Part shown: positions 13,601 through 23,816 of the stretch, one piece after another
How positions within the stretch are numbered: position 1 is the stretch's first letter
Layout: each line of letters starts with the position of its first letter
From: Blastocystis hominis
Taxonomy: Eukaryota > Sar > Bigyra > Opalinata > Blastocystidae
DNA length: 64,000 nt
Reading direction: 5' to 3'
Assembly (NCBI RefSeq): GCF_000151665.1
Contig: NW_013171866.1
Location: 186,001 to 250,000, forward strand
Notes under the pieces: generated by a model
Databases searched by the model: none
What the model was told of the DNA's origin: nothing
Seen by the model: only the letters and a program-made list of their open reading frames with translations
Position numbers and translations under genes: made by a program

Positions 13601-15402
13601 ATGGGGAGAAAGCGAGCAGATGTTTGGAATGAATTCGAGGAGAGTGACAAGGACGGTTCATTTAAGGCACGTAGGGTGCGGTGTATCCATTGTGGGCACG
13701 AATTCACTGCACATGCAAATAGAATGAAGGAGCATCTCCGCGACTGTCCGCAGTATAAAGAGGTTGGTTTCGTTGTGAAAATGAACATCGTAGGCTCTGT
13801 TCAAAGGAACTGCAAGACCGATTGATCTCACATCCACCCATTACGACACACAAAAATCCATGGAATATTCTGGTTCATCGAATCAAAATCTCCCAGAAGT
13901 ACTTCTTTCGTTGTTCTGTGATTGCTAGTCCCTTCCTCGGATCGTGTATCGCATGGGGATCGTAGGTGGTGGAAATGGTTCTGTTATGGGGCCACTTCAC
14001 ATTTCAGCTTGTTTCGCTCAATATTTTCATTTACAGTAGTGACACAAACTCGCAGAGCTCGTTTGGTTGCAGGCTGTTTCTCCTCTGATCCCATCAAAGC
14101 CAAAGCAGCCGGAGCGCAGTATGGAATTCAACGCTCCCGAGTTTACAAATCGTAGCTATTATCTACACATGATAAAAGCACAAGGTTTGAAGAAATGATC
14201 CAGCGAGAGACGAATATCCCTGATTCAGAGCGTGTAAACGCCATCATCGTCGCGTCTCCCACCGGATCGCACTATTCCATCGTATTAACCGCTTTAGAGA
14301 ACGGTTTTCACGTGATCTGCGAAACGCCTCTCTGTTTTTCAGAAGAAGAAGCGTTCAAATTGGCTCATGTCGCCATCGAAAAAAACCTCATTTGCGCAAT
14401 CTCTCATCCTTACTGTTACTACGGCATGGTCCGCTATGCCCGCGATCTCATCGCCAACAATGCCATCGGCGAAGTGATCTCCATCCGTGCTTCCTACCTC
14501 CAAAACGCCGGAATTCTCGAGAAAGACGCGAGTTCGTGGCGCTTCGTGAGCTCGCAAGGTGGGATCTCGTACTGCTTCTCGGACTTGGGGGTGCAAACCT
14601 ATCAATTAATCGCGTTTGTCACGCAATTGACCCCCACGCGCGTTTCTGGGTGTCTTTCCCGCACGTACACGAATCGAGCAACCGATGACAACGGATGTGC
14701 ATTGCTGCAGATGAAGGAAGGCGTGTTTTGCGACATCCACGCTTCGAAAACGTCGCTGCTCCACGACAATTTTCTCTCGATCGAAGTCGACGGAACGACC
14801 GGCGCGATTCATTGGGACCTCGATTCGCCCAATCAGCTCATTTATCAGCGGATCCACATGAACAAACAGGTGCTGACGCCGGATTCGCCGCCGGTGATGG
14901 ACCATCTGCGCGGGCGATACAATCGATTGCCTCGCGGACACGCGGAGGTGGGGCAGGGAAGCGAAATCGAAGCGTAGGGATTCGTTGAAGCGATGGCGAA
15001 CATGTACGACGCGATTTTCAACGCGATCGATCTCTCGGCGAGCAAGATGATGCGGTCGATTCCTGCGGATTACGTTTGGTTGGTTTGGAGGAGGTTAGGA
15101 GATAGCCGAGCGTGTTGAGAGGCGTGGAAGGCGTCGTGTTTTTGAATCGCGTGCTGGAGAGCGCGCAGCGAGGATCGTTGTGGATCGAAATGCCGCCGCC
15201 GCCGACGTTTGAGTCGATTGCAGCGACGTCCGTAAGCGCTCCGGCTGTGAATAGTGAGAATGGAGGAGAGGAGTGAAGCGCGCAGATTTCAATAATCCGC
15301 TGTCGATCAATTATTCGATGATGAATCCGTTGCAGCCGATGAATTTGGGTTTGATGCCCTCCGTAGATGAGCCTAGCATTCCTCCAGATCAAACTGGTGT
15401 GT
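13601..15402 (+). CDS. BED zinc finger fused to Gfo/Idh/MocA oxidoreductase
   Basis: MGRKRADVWNEFEES opens a BED-type finger (CIHCGHEF...MKEHLRDC). A 31-nt intron (after YKE) and a 30-nt intron (after NLPE) both keep the frame and join it to an NAD(P)-binding Rossmann domain: MGIVGGGNGSVMGPLH, then LVAGCFSSDP, AIIVASPTGSHY, ALENGFHVICETPLCF, ISHPYCYYGMVR, and the C-terminal dehydrogenase fold through DHLRGRYNRLPRGHAEGFVEA and FLNRVLESAQRGSLW. Substrate unknown. The finger suggests DNA binding, which is unusual for this enzyme family. The end is a poly(A)-made stop: T15402 of a TGG codon, four bases, then TGTTTGTT at 15407-15414. An alternative is two genes with the oxidoreductase starting at MGIVGGG, but no gene-end motif lies between. 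Confidence 0.75.
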
Positions 15403-15406
15403 GGCG

Positions 15407-15414
15407 TGTTTGTT
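15407..15414 (+). terminator. Poly(A)-site motif of the BED-oxidoreductase gene
   Basis: Exact TGTTTGTT four bases after T15402. Confidence 0.8.
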
Positions 15415-15442
15415 GAAAACAGAAAGAAAGGAAGGAAGAGTT

Positions 15443-17312
15443 TTAGCGTTGACATTCTAATTGACGATAATGGGCGAGTCGAATTCCTTCTTCAAGAGCA
15501 GTCGCCCATTCGGGAATCTTCACAGTGAAAGGAAAAGAGGGAAAATGGAGAAGCCGATCCTTCGAAAAGCGTTTAAACAGAAACTGGACACGCTTTGGAT
15601 TCAGTTGCGTGGACCCGCGCAATTCAACAGCATTATCAGATGAAGAATCGAATGAAATCCGCGTTGGATGGGCGAGTTCGCTGCGAAGTTTGGAAGGAAC
15701 TTGGGGATTGGTGGGGAATGAGTGAAGTAAAGGATGAAACCGGGTAGTCATTGATTGATTCAATTCATTCGATTCAATTCAATTCAATGCATTCAATTCA
15801 ATTCAATTCAACTCATTCATTCATTCATTCATTCAATTCAAATTGGGGATATGTGCTCGCGATAATACTCGCCAAACTGCTTCTCGAACTCACGTACACA
15901 CCAATAAGTATTGAACGTGCATTGCTGGCGCGGATGGGAATAAAGCTGCGTGAACTGCTCGAACGAAGAGTGGTTTGCATGGCACGCAAACGCGGGGAGA
16001 ATCAGAATTCGATGAAGAACGATCGCTGTTAACAAAGCCGTTTCCAAAGCTTGCTGCTCTTCTTCTATAACAAATCAATTCACTGTGTTGAATCGTCTAC
16101 CAAGGGAAGCAGAGGCGGGAAGCGCGTCGTAAGAGAGGAAATAGCGATCTGGATTGGAGTAATAATCGCTATCCGTGTAGTAGAGACCGAGTTCTTTGAT
16201 GCGATACACCTTCGCTTCCGATGTCATGATCCAATTATTATGGAACATGACGCACGTATCGCCTAATTCAAATCGAATTCCAATCCTTACAAGGAAGATC
16301 TGAAGCCAAAATATGATGCGTTTCTTCAAAGAAATACCAACCTGGAGAGAATTGGTGGAGAGGCAGAAGCAGCATTCGCAAGTTCGAGTGAAGCATTGTA
16401 TCGATCGCCAGACTCAGAGCCACTTGATGCCGCATACTTCGATTTTCGAGGTGGTTTTTCCATGCTTGATTAAAGAGCGAATTGGATCGCGGCGTGTTCG
16501 CGACGTAACTACAATAAACAAAGCAAAGTGCAGAAACATGAAGCCGCTGTTTCGCTCGCGAGCTGTATCTGCGCTTTCTTCACGCTGGATTTGAATGTCC
16601 CAATTGCCGGTGCCCAGATATTCGAACGGATTCTTAAAATAAACGACGTCCACATCGCTGAGGAGCGGATTATAGTTGCACTGGAGAACGTGAAGCACAG
16701 CGAGCGTTTTCATGTTCGCTTTCGTTGCAAAAGCATAGGAACCGTAGTCAGAGGAACTAGAAGTACTGATGGAAATATCCAATTCAAGGAGGACGGATGG
16801 AATCCCCCAATCTTGTAATGTCTAGTTCGAAAGACAGAGATACATCTACTTTGTAGGTTCGTTTGTCCATTGCAAATGCGATAAAGTTGGTAATATGCAA
16901 TGGAAGAAGACTGCTGTGATAAAAACTGTAAAACTGTGGCAAGAACGCAAAATCGAAAACTGATATAATCACGTTTTTCTTGATTGCGACTTTTTCCAAC
17001 AAAGGTAACAAATCAGGACTTGGAGTGAGTTGCGAGGAGCGAAGTCCATGACGAGGCATCTCCAGGTGCACATCGCTTATTTCTCTCACCTCTCTACCTT
17101 CTACGACAGGATCCTTCCTTTTTATAGAGGCATTCAGAGCAAACTACAAACTATTTGGAATTTTCAAGAATTACACTTGTATTTGACAGGAATCGATAAA
17201 GCATATATAGATTGACCACAATCACTAGGAACACAGTCAAAAACACACAACGAGCTATTAGTCTCCTGGTTCTCCTTCTCTTCTTTCTTTGAGCAAAACC
17301 TTGCCTCCTCAT
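15443..17312 (-). CDS. Golgi-type nucleotide-diphospho-sugar transferase
   Basis: Type II membrane protein: a basic N-terminus (MRRQGFAQRKKRRRTRR) precedes one hydrophobic anchor (CVFLTVFLVIVVNLYMLY) and a Cys-containing stem. The catalytic part has NVIISVFDFAFLPQFY, FAMDKRTYK, KTLAVLHVLQCNYNPLLSDVDVVYFKNP with a DVD (DxD) metal motif, WDIQIQ and NSGFMF, the pattern of the nucleotide-diphospho-sugar transferase group near GT77. A second conserved block follows (DTCVMFHNNWI, TAIVLHRILILPAFACH, REFEKQF). That block breaks off at REH and resumes at SFPTNPQVPSK across a 131-nt segment (15722-15852) that looks like an AT-AC intron. Genomic TAA at 15443-15445. Donor sugar and acceptor cannot be read from sequence. 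Confidence 0.78.
15722..15852 (-). other. Putative U12-type AT-AC intron
   Basis: Within the glycosyltransferase. It begins ATATCCCC and ends TTCAC, is phase 0, and joins GAG CAC to TCA TTC so that YYREH runs into SFPTNPQVP. A branch-like TCCTTTAC (15727-15734) lies just before the 3' end. The body is a (TTGAA/TGAA)n simple repeat. No GT-AG pair restores the frame. Confidence 0.6.
15752..15840. repeat. ATTCA/ATTC microsatellite
   Basis: Imperfect 4-5 nt repeat filling the AT-AC intron of the glycosyltransferase gene. Confidence 0.9.
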
Positions 17313-17933
17313 AGAATTAAGGACAAAAAACTGTATGTTAAGAGGTTTTACGTTTGATGAGAGTGCGAATTCAAGTCAATCAATTGTTGGATTTCAATTA
17401 AGATGAGATGGTCAACTCTTCGAATAGGTTTTCTCAGCCTAATCGACTCGCCTATGCTTTCAACACATTTTGTATAGATATTTGGATTTATAAAATAGGA
17501 ATTCATCGAAATGATATAGAAACATATTATTTGTTGCATAGTGAAATAGGAATCTATGATAATAAAATAGAATTGTGAAAATTTGTAACAATGAACGAAT
17601 TCCATTAATTATTCGCAGTCATTGAACTAACTATCAAAACTTAAGTCAAAGCATAAAGATGTCTCTATCGATTCCTTACAACGAGAAACATTTATAATTA
17701 TGTTTAAAAGTGACAGATCCAAGAGCTAATACAGATTATCAAGAAAACGAGCCATACTACTCAGAACCATCATAATCTTGTTCAATATATAAAATTTTTA
17801 CATATTAAATAACAAATATGATAATTGTCTTGGAATGATCCAAAAATAGTGTCGCAATCAACAATTCCAAAAATATGGAGGATTCTTCCACGATTGGTTT
17901 TTCTTATTTGTAGAGTATTAACCCTATCTAAGA
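17313..17933. other. Divergent intergenic, AT-rich
   Basis: About 620 bases between the starts of two divergent genes. It contains only an 85-codon AT-rich open frame with no splice or family support. Likely promoter DNA for both sides. Confidence 0.5.
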
Positions 17934-18256
17934 ATGAGCTTTATTGCCGGTTTGACTGGATGCTGCATTGGTTTACTGACAAAGCTTTATAGCAACTCTC
18001 TTCGCAAGTTGCCTTACATGAGAGGTAGGAGTGTTATTATGCTGCCATCTTCTTACGTTTTGTGTAGAGCCTTGGGAACATCTGATTTATATGGGCGTGG
18101 GAGGCTTCTCTTTCTATTACGCCAAGAAGTTTATCGTACGCTGAATTGTGATGATTCTGAGGATTGTAGGATAGAGAAAAGAACTCTCTGCGTACAATGC
18201 TGGTTGACTTGGATAGAGAGGATGTTTACGGAACGCAAGATAAGAAAATTGAATAA
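17934..18256 (+). CDS. Small membrane protein, possibly mitochondrial
   Basis: Three exons give an 81-aa protein: MSFIAGLTGCCIGLLTKLYS, then (after an intron that starts GTAGGAG) REPWEHLIYMGVGGFSFYYA, then (after an intron that starts GTACGC) DREKNSLRTMLVDLDREDVY, ending at TAA 18254-18256. The first helix and the GVGGFSFYYAKKF segment look like one or two short membrane spans with a charged tail, a layout common in respiratory-complex accessory subunits. I do not recognise the family; that assignment is inference from size and shape only. Confidence 0.6.
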
Positions 18257-18328
18257 AGCACTGTTTCCTTTGTTTTGATTACACACATACCTTTCCAGTA
18301 CACATTTCGCAGCCATAGGGTCAGGTGC

Positions 18329-18731
18329 ATGTTTGCCTGTCTTATTGCATCTATATCACTTTTTCAGTCAACAGTGCATCACTACGAACAAGATTATCCT
18401 CACCACAATAACATTCGCAAGATGAACGAATATAAGCGGATTGAGGAGTGAGTTGCTAAATGGCATTCTGAAAAATAGATTGCTGTATGATTTGTCAAGC
18501 CAACTGAAGGAGTTTGGAGATGCAGCAACTCGTTTATATTCGTGTCAACAAAGAATAGAATCAGCAAATATATACACCGAAAACTTTATAAATGCGATCT
18601 CTGCCTCGAAAGCAATTTTGTCATTCTCTCCTCCTATAGTAGAACCTGTAATTTGTTTTGTTATTTCCTTAGTAGTAGGTGGTAGAAGAGGAACCAAAGA
18701 AAGAATTGCCCAACTCACAACCAGTTCTTGA
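18329..18731 (+). CDS. Uncharacterised small protein
   Basis: Two exons joined by a 31-nt intron with a strong GTGAGT donor. MFACLIASISLFQSTVHHYE begins the protein, which continues KMNEYKRIEE then LLYDLSSQLKEFGDAATRLY. The first 14 residues are hydrophobic, like a signal peptide, and most of the rest looks helical. Genomic TGA at 18729-18731. A start at M of KMNEYKR, or an earlier unseen exon, is possible. No family recognised. Confidence 0.4.
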
Positions 18732-18762
18732 CTCGAGTCGTAATGATTGGTAACCATTTTAA

Positions 18763-19142
18763 ATGGTAGAATCATCCACAACACCCAATCCGAAAGTTGA
18801 GAAATCGAGCTCATCGGTTCCTAAAGGTCCTTCCCAAAAGCGTCAGCGTGTTGCTCAGCCAGTGAAAGATGCGTTGTTTTCACTTGAACGTGAAAAGGAA
18901 AGCTTGCCTCGCAAGTTGCGTACTCCAGAAAACATAGCAAAGCTAGAAACAATTCTTCGCTTTATTGCTGGTAGAAAAAAGGAGGGAGCGTAGGTAGAGC
19001 CGGTTTCGTGTCTCTTGTAGTGTGCTGAGGGATATTGTTACATTGATGAAAGACACGACGTTGCATTGTAATGAATATCTTGGAGCGCTGATAAAAGTTG
19101 AGGAGGTAGAACGAAAACAAAGGAAGAACGTAAAGATTTGGT
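18763..19142 (+). CDS. Uncharacterised basic helical protein
   Basis: MVESSTTPNPKVEKSSSSVP starts a Ser/Lys-rich region, followed by PVKDALFSLEREKESLPRKL and TPENIAKLETILRFIAGRKK. A 31-nt intron (GTAGGTAG...TTGTAG) removes an apparent stop and joins EGA to VLRDIVTLMKDTTLHCNEYL and KVEEVERKQRKNVKIW. There is then no genomic stop; T19142, first base of a TGG codon, lies four bases before TGTTGTTT, an imperfect version of the gene-end motif, so a poly(A)-made stop is possible. About 125 aa, nuclear-looking (KKRQR-like basic patch). No family recognised. Confidence 0.5.
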
Positions 19143-19270
19143 GGAGTGTTGTTTGTAGGAACTTGTATATACACTTCATCCGAATCGATATTTCAAATAT
19201 CTTAATAGCTAAATTGTTTGCGAGCGTTTCTATATGTTTTTTCTACCAAATACTTTTCCCACTATTTTCG

Positions 19271-22198
19271 ATGATTAGTCCCATTGGTGTATTTGATGGG
19301 GTCCATTTTTTCGTAATCCCTATGACAGCCACCAGGCTGAAGGAAAACAACGAAAAAATGATTTCCTTGTTGAAAACAGGGGCAGCCACTGCATTGTCAA
19401 AAATAGATGATGATGTGACACACATCATCTGTAACAGTGCAGATTTTTCAATCGCTCAGAAGTCTGTGAGCGATTCGGCGTTTTGCTCGTTTGTTACACC
19501 AAAATGGGTTTTCATTTCATATTCTTTGCATTATTGCCTTCCTGTTGTAGGGCGTTAACGAATAGTGGTGTAATTGTGTGTAGAGAAGCTATTCTGCAGA
19601 TTCTTTTAGTTTCTTTTCTGGTTTTGTCTTCTACTTCCACAATATTTCCATTCCTTTAAATCAGGTTTATCTTCCGCTTTGCATTCATCGTGGAGGACAA
19701 GTAAGTCTCGATTTCGAACCATAATTTAGGTGATCACATCTGTGATGAGTCAGTGCACACACATTATCGTTTTTAATCACACGCGACCCTTAAATCTTCC
19801 CCCTGAAATCACCACCTTTCCCCAGATTCATGTAGTGAGTGAGCTTTGGCTAGAGTCGTGTCTCCGCAGCAAGAGTCTCGTCGATGACACTCCCTATCTC
19901 CTTCAGCCAGTGAACACGGAGGACGGTACATCGCTTCAATCCGAACTTGAGTCTTGTAGTTCCTGTCTCTTTTCAGCTCCAAACCACGCGTTATATCTTT
20001 GAGTGGGAGAACGATATCCGTGCATCGGTCGACAATCTCTTCGATGGCTGTACCTCCGACTATTCTACCGCCTTTTCCGTTTTCTCTTTGATTGTTTTGC
20101 TCATTGACAGAACGTACGGATCCTCTTTCTTCCCAATCTGGACCGGTACTCGCTTGATTCTCCCTTCATTGCTAGCCAAGAGCAATTCTTCCTCACCTGC
20201 TCCGTTGAGAAAATGGGCGGCCGCGTGCTTCCCTTCGTCCAAACCCTCGAGCACACCCTCGAAATCTACACACAGCAATCCTCTCCCAACGCTCTCACTC
20301 ACATCATCTGTCCCTACCTCCGCTCCGGTCAGCGTCGTCGTCTCCAGCGATGTCTCGGCTCGTACCCCGCGCAAATCCTCTCCAGCAACTGGCTTTATTC
20401 CTGCATCGATCAATACACTTGTCTCTCAACAAGCCAGCTAAACCCTTGGGACACGCAGCTCTTCGCTCCAGCGGTGGAGTAGCGACGGAGAGTAGCTTGA
20501 ACGTAGTGCTGCGATTCCGGAGATGCGCGAGTGCGTGATTTCGGTGACAGGGTTTACAGCGGAGACGACTCCGACGCGAGAACAAGTGAAGAGCGCGATT
20601 GATACGATCGGAGCGTGTTATATGGGTCCGCTGTGCAAGGATCACACGACGCATTTGGTGTGTGAGGGGACGAATAGGTAGGAGAAAGGAAGAGAAGTGA
20701 GGGAAAGCGATAAATACGCGGCGGCGAAGACGTGGGAAGCGTCGATCCAGATCGTGAGAGTTGAGTGGTTGTTGGAGTGTTTGAAAAGATGGGAGAAAGT
20801 GGACGAGAAGGACTATCGGTTGGCGGATGGGGTTGGAGACGAGGAAGATAATATTTCGACGGGGGATGAGGAAGACGAGATCGAAACGGCCGATGAAGAT
20901 GAAAAAGAAAAAGAAAAAGTTAATGAAATTGAAAAAGAAAATGAAAAAGAAAATGAAAAAGAAAATGAAATAGAAAATGAAAATGAAAAGATGGAGATTG
21001 AAGCAAAGGAAGAAGAATTGGAGCAAAGGAAGGATTCGAATGCGGATGGATCGGAGAGTCGAAGTGAAAGTGCAGAGTTGGAAGGGGATCAGCCGACGCT
21101 GCAAGAAATGGACGCGATGCGAGCTCTGTTCGATGATCGGCCTTTTGATCAAATCGAAGCCCCGCAGAAGCGATCCCTGCAGCAATCCCCGCCTTTAGCC
21201 AAACGAATCGAAAAAGAAAAAGAGAAAGAAAAAGAGAAAGAGAAAGAAAAAGAGAAAGAAATGGAGATAGAGACAGAGAAAGACGCAGAGGAGAAGGAAA
21301 GTGAACCCAAATCGAATGTCGAACCAGAATCAAAACCCAAACCCAAACCAAAAGCCAGCTCCAAGTCAAAACCCCAATCCAAACCAAACCACGAGCCCCA
21401 ATCCGACTCCAGCTCCCAATCAAAGCCTGAAACCAAACCCGATTCAGAATCCGCTCCGCCCTCCGACTCTCCGATCGCCAAGCCTCGCTATTTCCTCTAT
21501 TCGGGCGGTACCCTCGACCCCGATCTTCGCGACGCCATTCTCCATCTCGGCGGAAACTACCTCGAAACCCAGTAGGGTTCCCCGTTTCCCCATTCCTCTC
21601 AGCGTTTTCGACCCCGCAGCCACGCACTTCCTCATCTCCGACCCCAAGCGAACCGAGAAGTTCCTCGGCTCGGTGGCGTGCGGGCTGTGGATCCTCAAGC
21701 CGGAGTACATCAAGGCCTGCGAGCAGGCGGGCCGCTGGGTGGAGGAAGCGGCGTTCGAGTGGACGGCCGTCGACGCCAAGAGCAAAATCGACGGTCCGAG
21801 CATCGGGAAATGGCGGAAGCAGGGAGGCCGAGCGTTCGAGAAGGCGAAGTAGCGATGAGGGAAGTGTGTGAAATAGGATTATTCTGGTCGGCGATTTGGT
21901 GCCGTCGCGCGATGTGTGGAGGCGGATTATCTGCGCGGCGGGGGGCGAAGTGGCGGTGACGCGCGGAAACACGACGGTGCAGGTGAAGGCGCTGGCGGGG
22001 GAGAAGGGAGAGGGGATGCGGCTGTGCGTGATTCCGGTGGATATGCAGGAGACGAGACTGATTAGCTATGTGAAGGAGAGAGGGTTCCAGTGTGTGTCGT
22101 CGGAATATGTGGGGGAGAGGAGAGGGAGTGAGGCGTAGTTGCTCGATTATCTCAGTAAAGAACCGATGCCTGATATTAAAGAATATACGTTGCTTTGA
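19271..22198 (+). CDS. TopBP1/Rad4-like multi-BRCT protein
   Basis: A chain of BRCT repeats: ISPIGVFDGVHFFV...DDDVTHIICN...FVTPKWVF, then SQCTHIIVFN...HVVSELWLESCL, then MGGRVLPF...ALTHIICP...ILSSNWLYSCI, then CVISVTGF...GACYMGPLCKDHTTHLVC...IVRVEWLLECL. A low-complexity Lys/Glu then Lys/Pro/Ser linker (20895-21450) follows, then two more BRCT-like units (PRYFLYSGGTLDPDLRDAI...WILKPEYIKACEQ and ILVGDLVPSRDVW...). At least five BRCTs in this order fit TopBP1/Dpb11/Rad4, the scaffold that activates ATR and assembles replication origins. The last exon LLDYLSKEPMPDIKEYTLL is reached by a 30-nt intron. TGA at 22196-22198; its T is exactly four bases before TGTTTGTT. Confidence 0.85.
20895..21270 (+). 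repeat. Lys/Glu-Asn coding simple repeats in TopBP1-like gene
   Basis: GAAAATGAAAAAGAAAAT-type repeats (20895-20990) and GAGAAAGAAAAA repeats (21210-21265) encode Glu/Lys/Asn-rich low-complexity linker between BRCT groups. Confidence 0.85.
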
Positions 22199-22200
22199 AG

Positions 22201-22208
22201 TGTTTGTT
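22201..22208 (+). terminator. Poly(A)-site motif of TopBP1-like gene
   Basis: TGTTTGTT four bases after the T of the genomic TGA; cleavage would convert TGA to UAA at the same position. Confidence 0.75.
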
Positions 22209-22320
22209 GTTGTGATTGTAAGGACACAAGAATGGATGATTCGTGAGGCTTTTCAAGCCTAATCACACTTCTTTATTGCTTTTCCTTTCGATTTCTGATT
22301 TAAAACGTTCTATTTCACAC

Positions 22321-22394
22321 TTCATTCATTCATTCATTCATTCATTCATTCATTCATTCATTCATTCATTCATTCATTCATTCATTCATTCATT
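22321..22394. repeat. ATTC microsatellite
   Basis: About 18 perfect copies of ATTC in the 270-bp gap between two convergent genes, just beyond the minus-strand gene-end motif (AACAAACA near 22427). Confidence 0.95.
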
Positions 22395-22467
22395 TGATTC
22401 CACCCATCTGCCTCTTTCTCTCAACAAACACTCCATGAAAGAAGAAACATTTACAGTCCTTTTCCTT

Positions 22468-23012
22468 TCAAGTCGCCACCGAGATCGGACTGATACCATA
22501 ATACTGCACTTTCTCTCCATGACGAGCGAGAACGACATCACACGTATCACACATCATCGGAAACAGTTCGCGCACAATCGACACCACTGTTTCCTTATCC
22601 TTCTGACACACACTGCAGCAGAACTCCAGCGATTCGTCGATCTTTTTCCCCGGAAACGAAAACGACCATGCCAGAAAGATGCAAGTCTGCGTGATTGCGA
22701 TAGGAGGGACTTGGAGAGACTCGTATTCTACGATTCACTGCGAGAAGAGGCGAGTACTCATACACACACCGTTGAGAAGCGATTGGTAGTTGGAATAGAG
22801 GGAAGAATGCCCTGCATTGTAGAGAATCGTCTCGCCCTCGGTGTATGGAGAATAGGGCGAAAGTCGGAAGTCCAAAACACTCAAGAGATCGAAGAGAAAA
22901 GACCGAATCTCCTGAGGTGAATATGTATCACTGATAACACTGCTAATCTCTTTCTACAAATGCACTCCAAACACTACGCCTACATAAGACAAATTATTTG
23001 TTCTATTATCAT
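22468..23012 (-). CDS. Uncharacterised CxxC protein
   Basis: Exons: MIIEQIICL; then, after a 41-nt intron, SVISDTYSPQEIRSFLFDLL and TEGETILYNAGHSSLYSNYQ; then, after a 40-nt intron, EYESLQVPPIAITQTCIFLA and a Cys-rich block FCCSVCQKDKETV...MMCDTCDVV. Two CxxC pairs suggest one zinc site. Genomic TGA at 22468-22470, with TGTTTGTT (minus) about 35 bases downstream. About 150 aa. The LTDILxL/CxxC layout loosely recalls the second half of C3HC zinc-finger proteins (NIPA/Rsm1), but I would not name it. Confidence 0.5.
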
Positions 23013-23117
23013 AATATAAGGAAGCAAGGTGAAGACAAAACCAGGACAAAAGTTCCAGTTTCTGCCTTGGAATTACCTTGCAAGAGAGGTATCTATCAAA
23101 ATAGTTTATCCCAACAT

Positions 23118-23545
23118 ATGCAACATTTGCGCTACTACCCTTATCACGGCAAACCTATGAATCAAACCCCTCCAAAATCCAAACTCCGAGCATCCACATA
23201 TATGTCTGTTCCCTGTACTTGCAGAATGTTACACAATTTTGAACCGATAGCGCATATGATGGATTGGGAATATAAGACGCACCAGGCCTTCGCCCGTCAA
23301 GAAGACCTGACTGCGGTCCTTTCAGTATATTCTGATCGAAGAAAAATACACAGTCTACAGTGCTTTCCTCTCTTGTGTCTGTAAGTCTTTCAGAGCACCT
23401 TAGAGAAGCAGCCATTCGACTAGTGTTTAATACAAGGGGTCCAAAGAAAAGAATAAACTATGCCCTCCACAAATCAGGCTTTGTATCAAAAAACGTGGGA
23501 TTCACCTCCACTTTTGATGTGATAGAAGATATGGGACTTTCTTGA
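23118..23545 (+). CDS. Uncharacterised basic protein
   Basis: MQHLRYYPYHGKPMNQTPPK starts a plus-strand frame; candidate introns of 35, 30 and 26 nt join TYMSVP, HMMDWEYKTHQAFA, YSDRRKIHSLH and LSEHLREAAIRLVFNTRGPK, ending ...TSTFDVIEDMGLS at TGA 23543-23545. The intron choices keep one open frame, but alternatives exist and an 86-codon frame lies antisense. Small, basic and rich in aromatic residues, so it could be a mitoribosomal protein; not recognised. Confidence 0.35.
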
Positions 23546-23816
23546 TTCACAATGGGGGTCATTCTTGATTTATGCCTGCTATATAACACCCAAATTTGCC
23601 ACGCAGAATAGACTATTGGGGACTAACAAACAATATGCCTCTTAATTCGAATTGATAAACTGCTCATTTCTCGATATCTATGAAGAGACAATGCTTCATA
23701 TTTAAATGAAAGATTCAATGCATTAAATGAACGCAATCCTGAATAATCGAAGCCAGGGTTGTGCACATGGTTGGAAACAAACACTCCGAGAACACTCAAT
23801 TACAGTGAAAATCGCT

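Noticed and set aside
13601-13825. BED finger as a stand-alone 75-residue protein ending at 13825
   Set aside because: The stop lies just past a canonical 31-nt intron; splicing extends the frame into the oxidoreductase.
17348-17605. 85-codon minus open frame
   Set aside because: AT-rich, Ile/Tyr/Phe-biased, no splice context, no gene-end motif; chance frame in a promoter gap.
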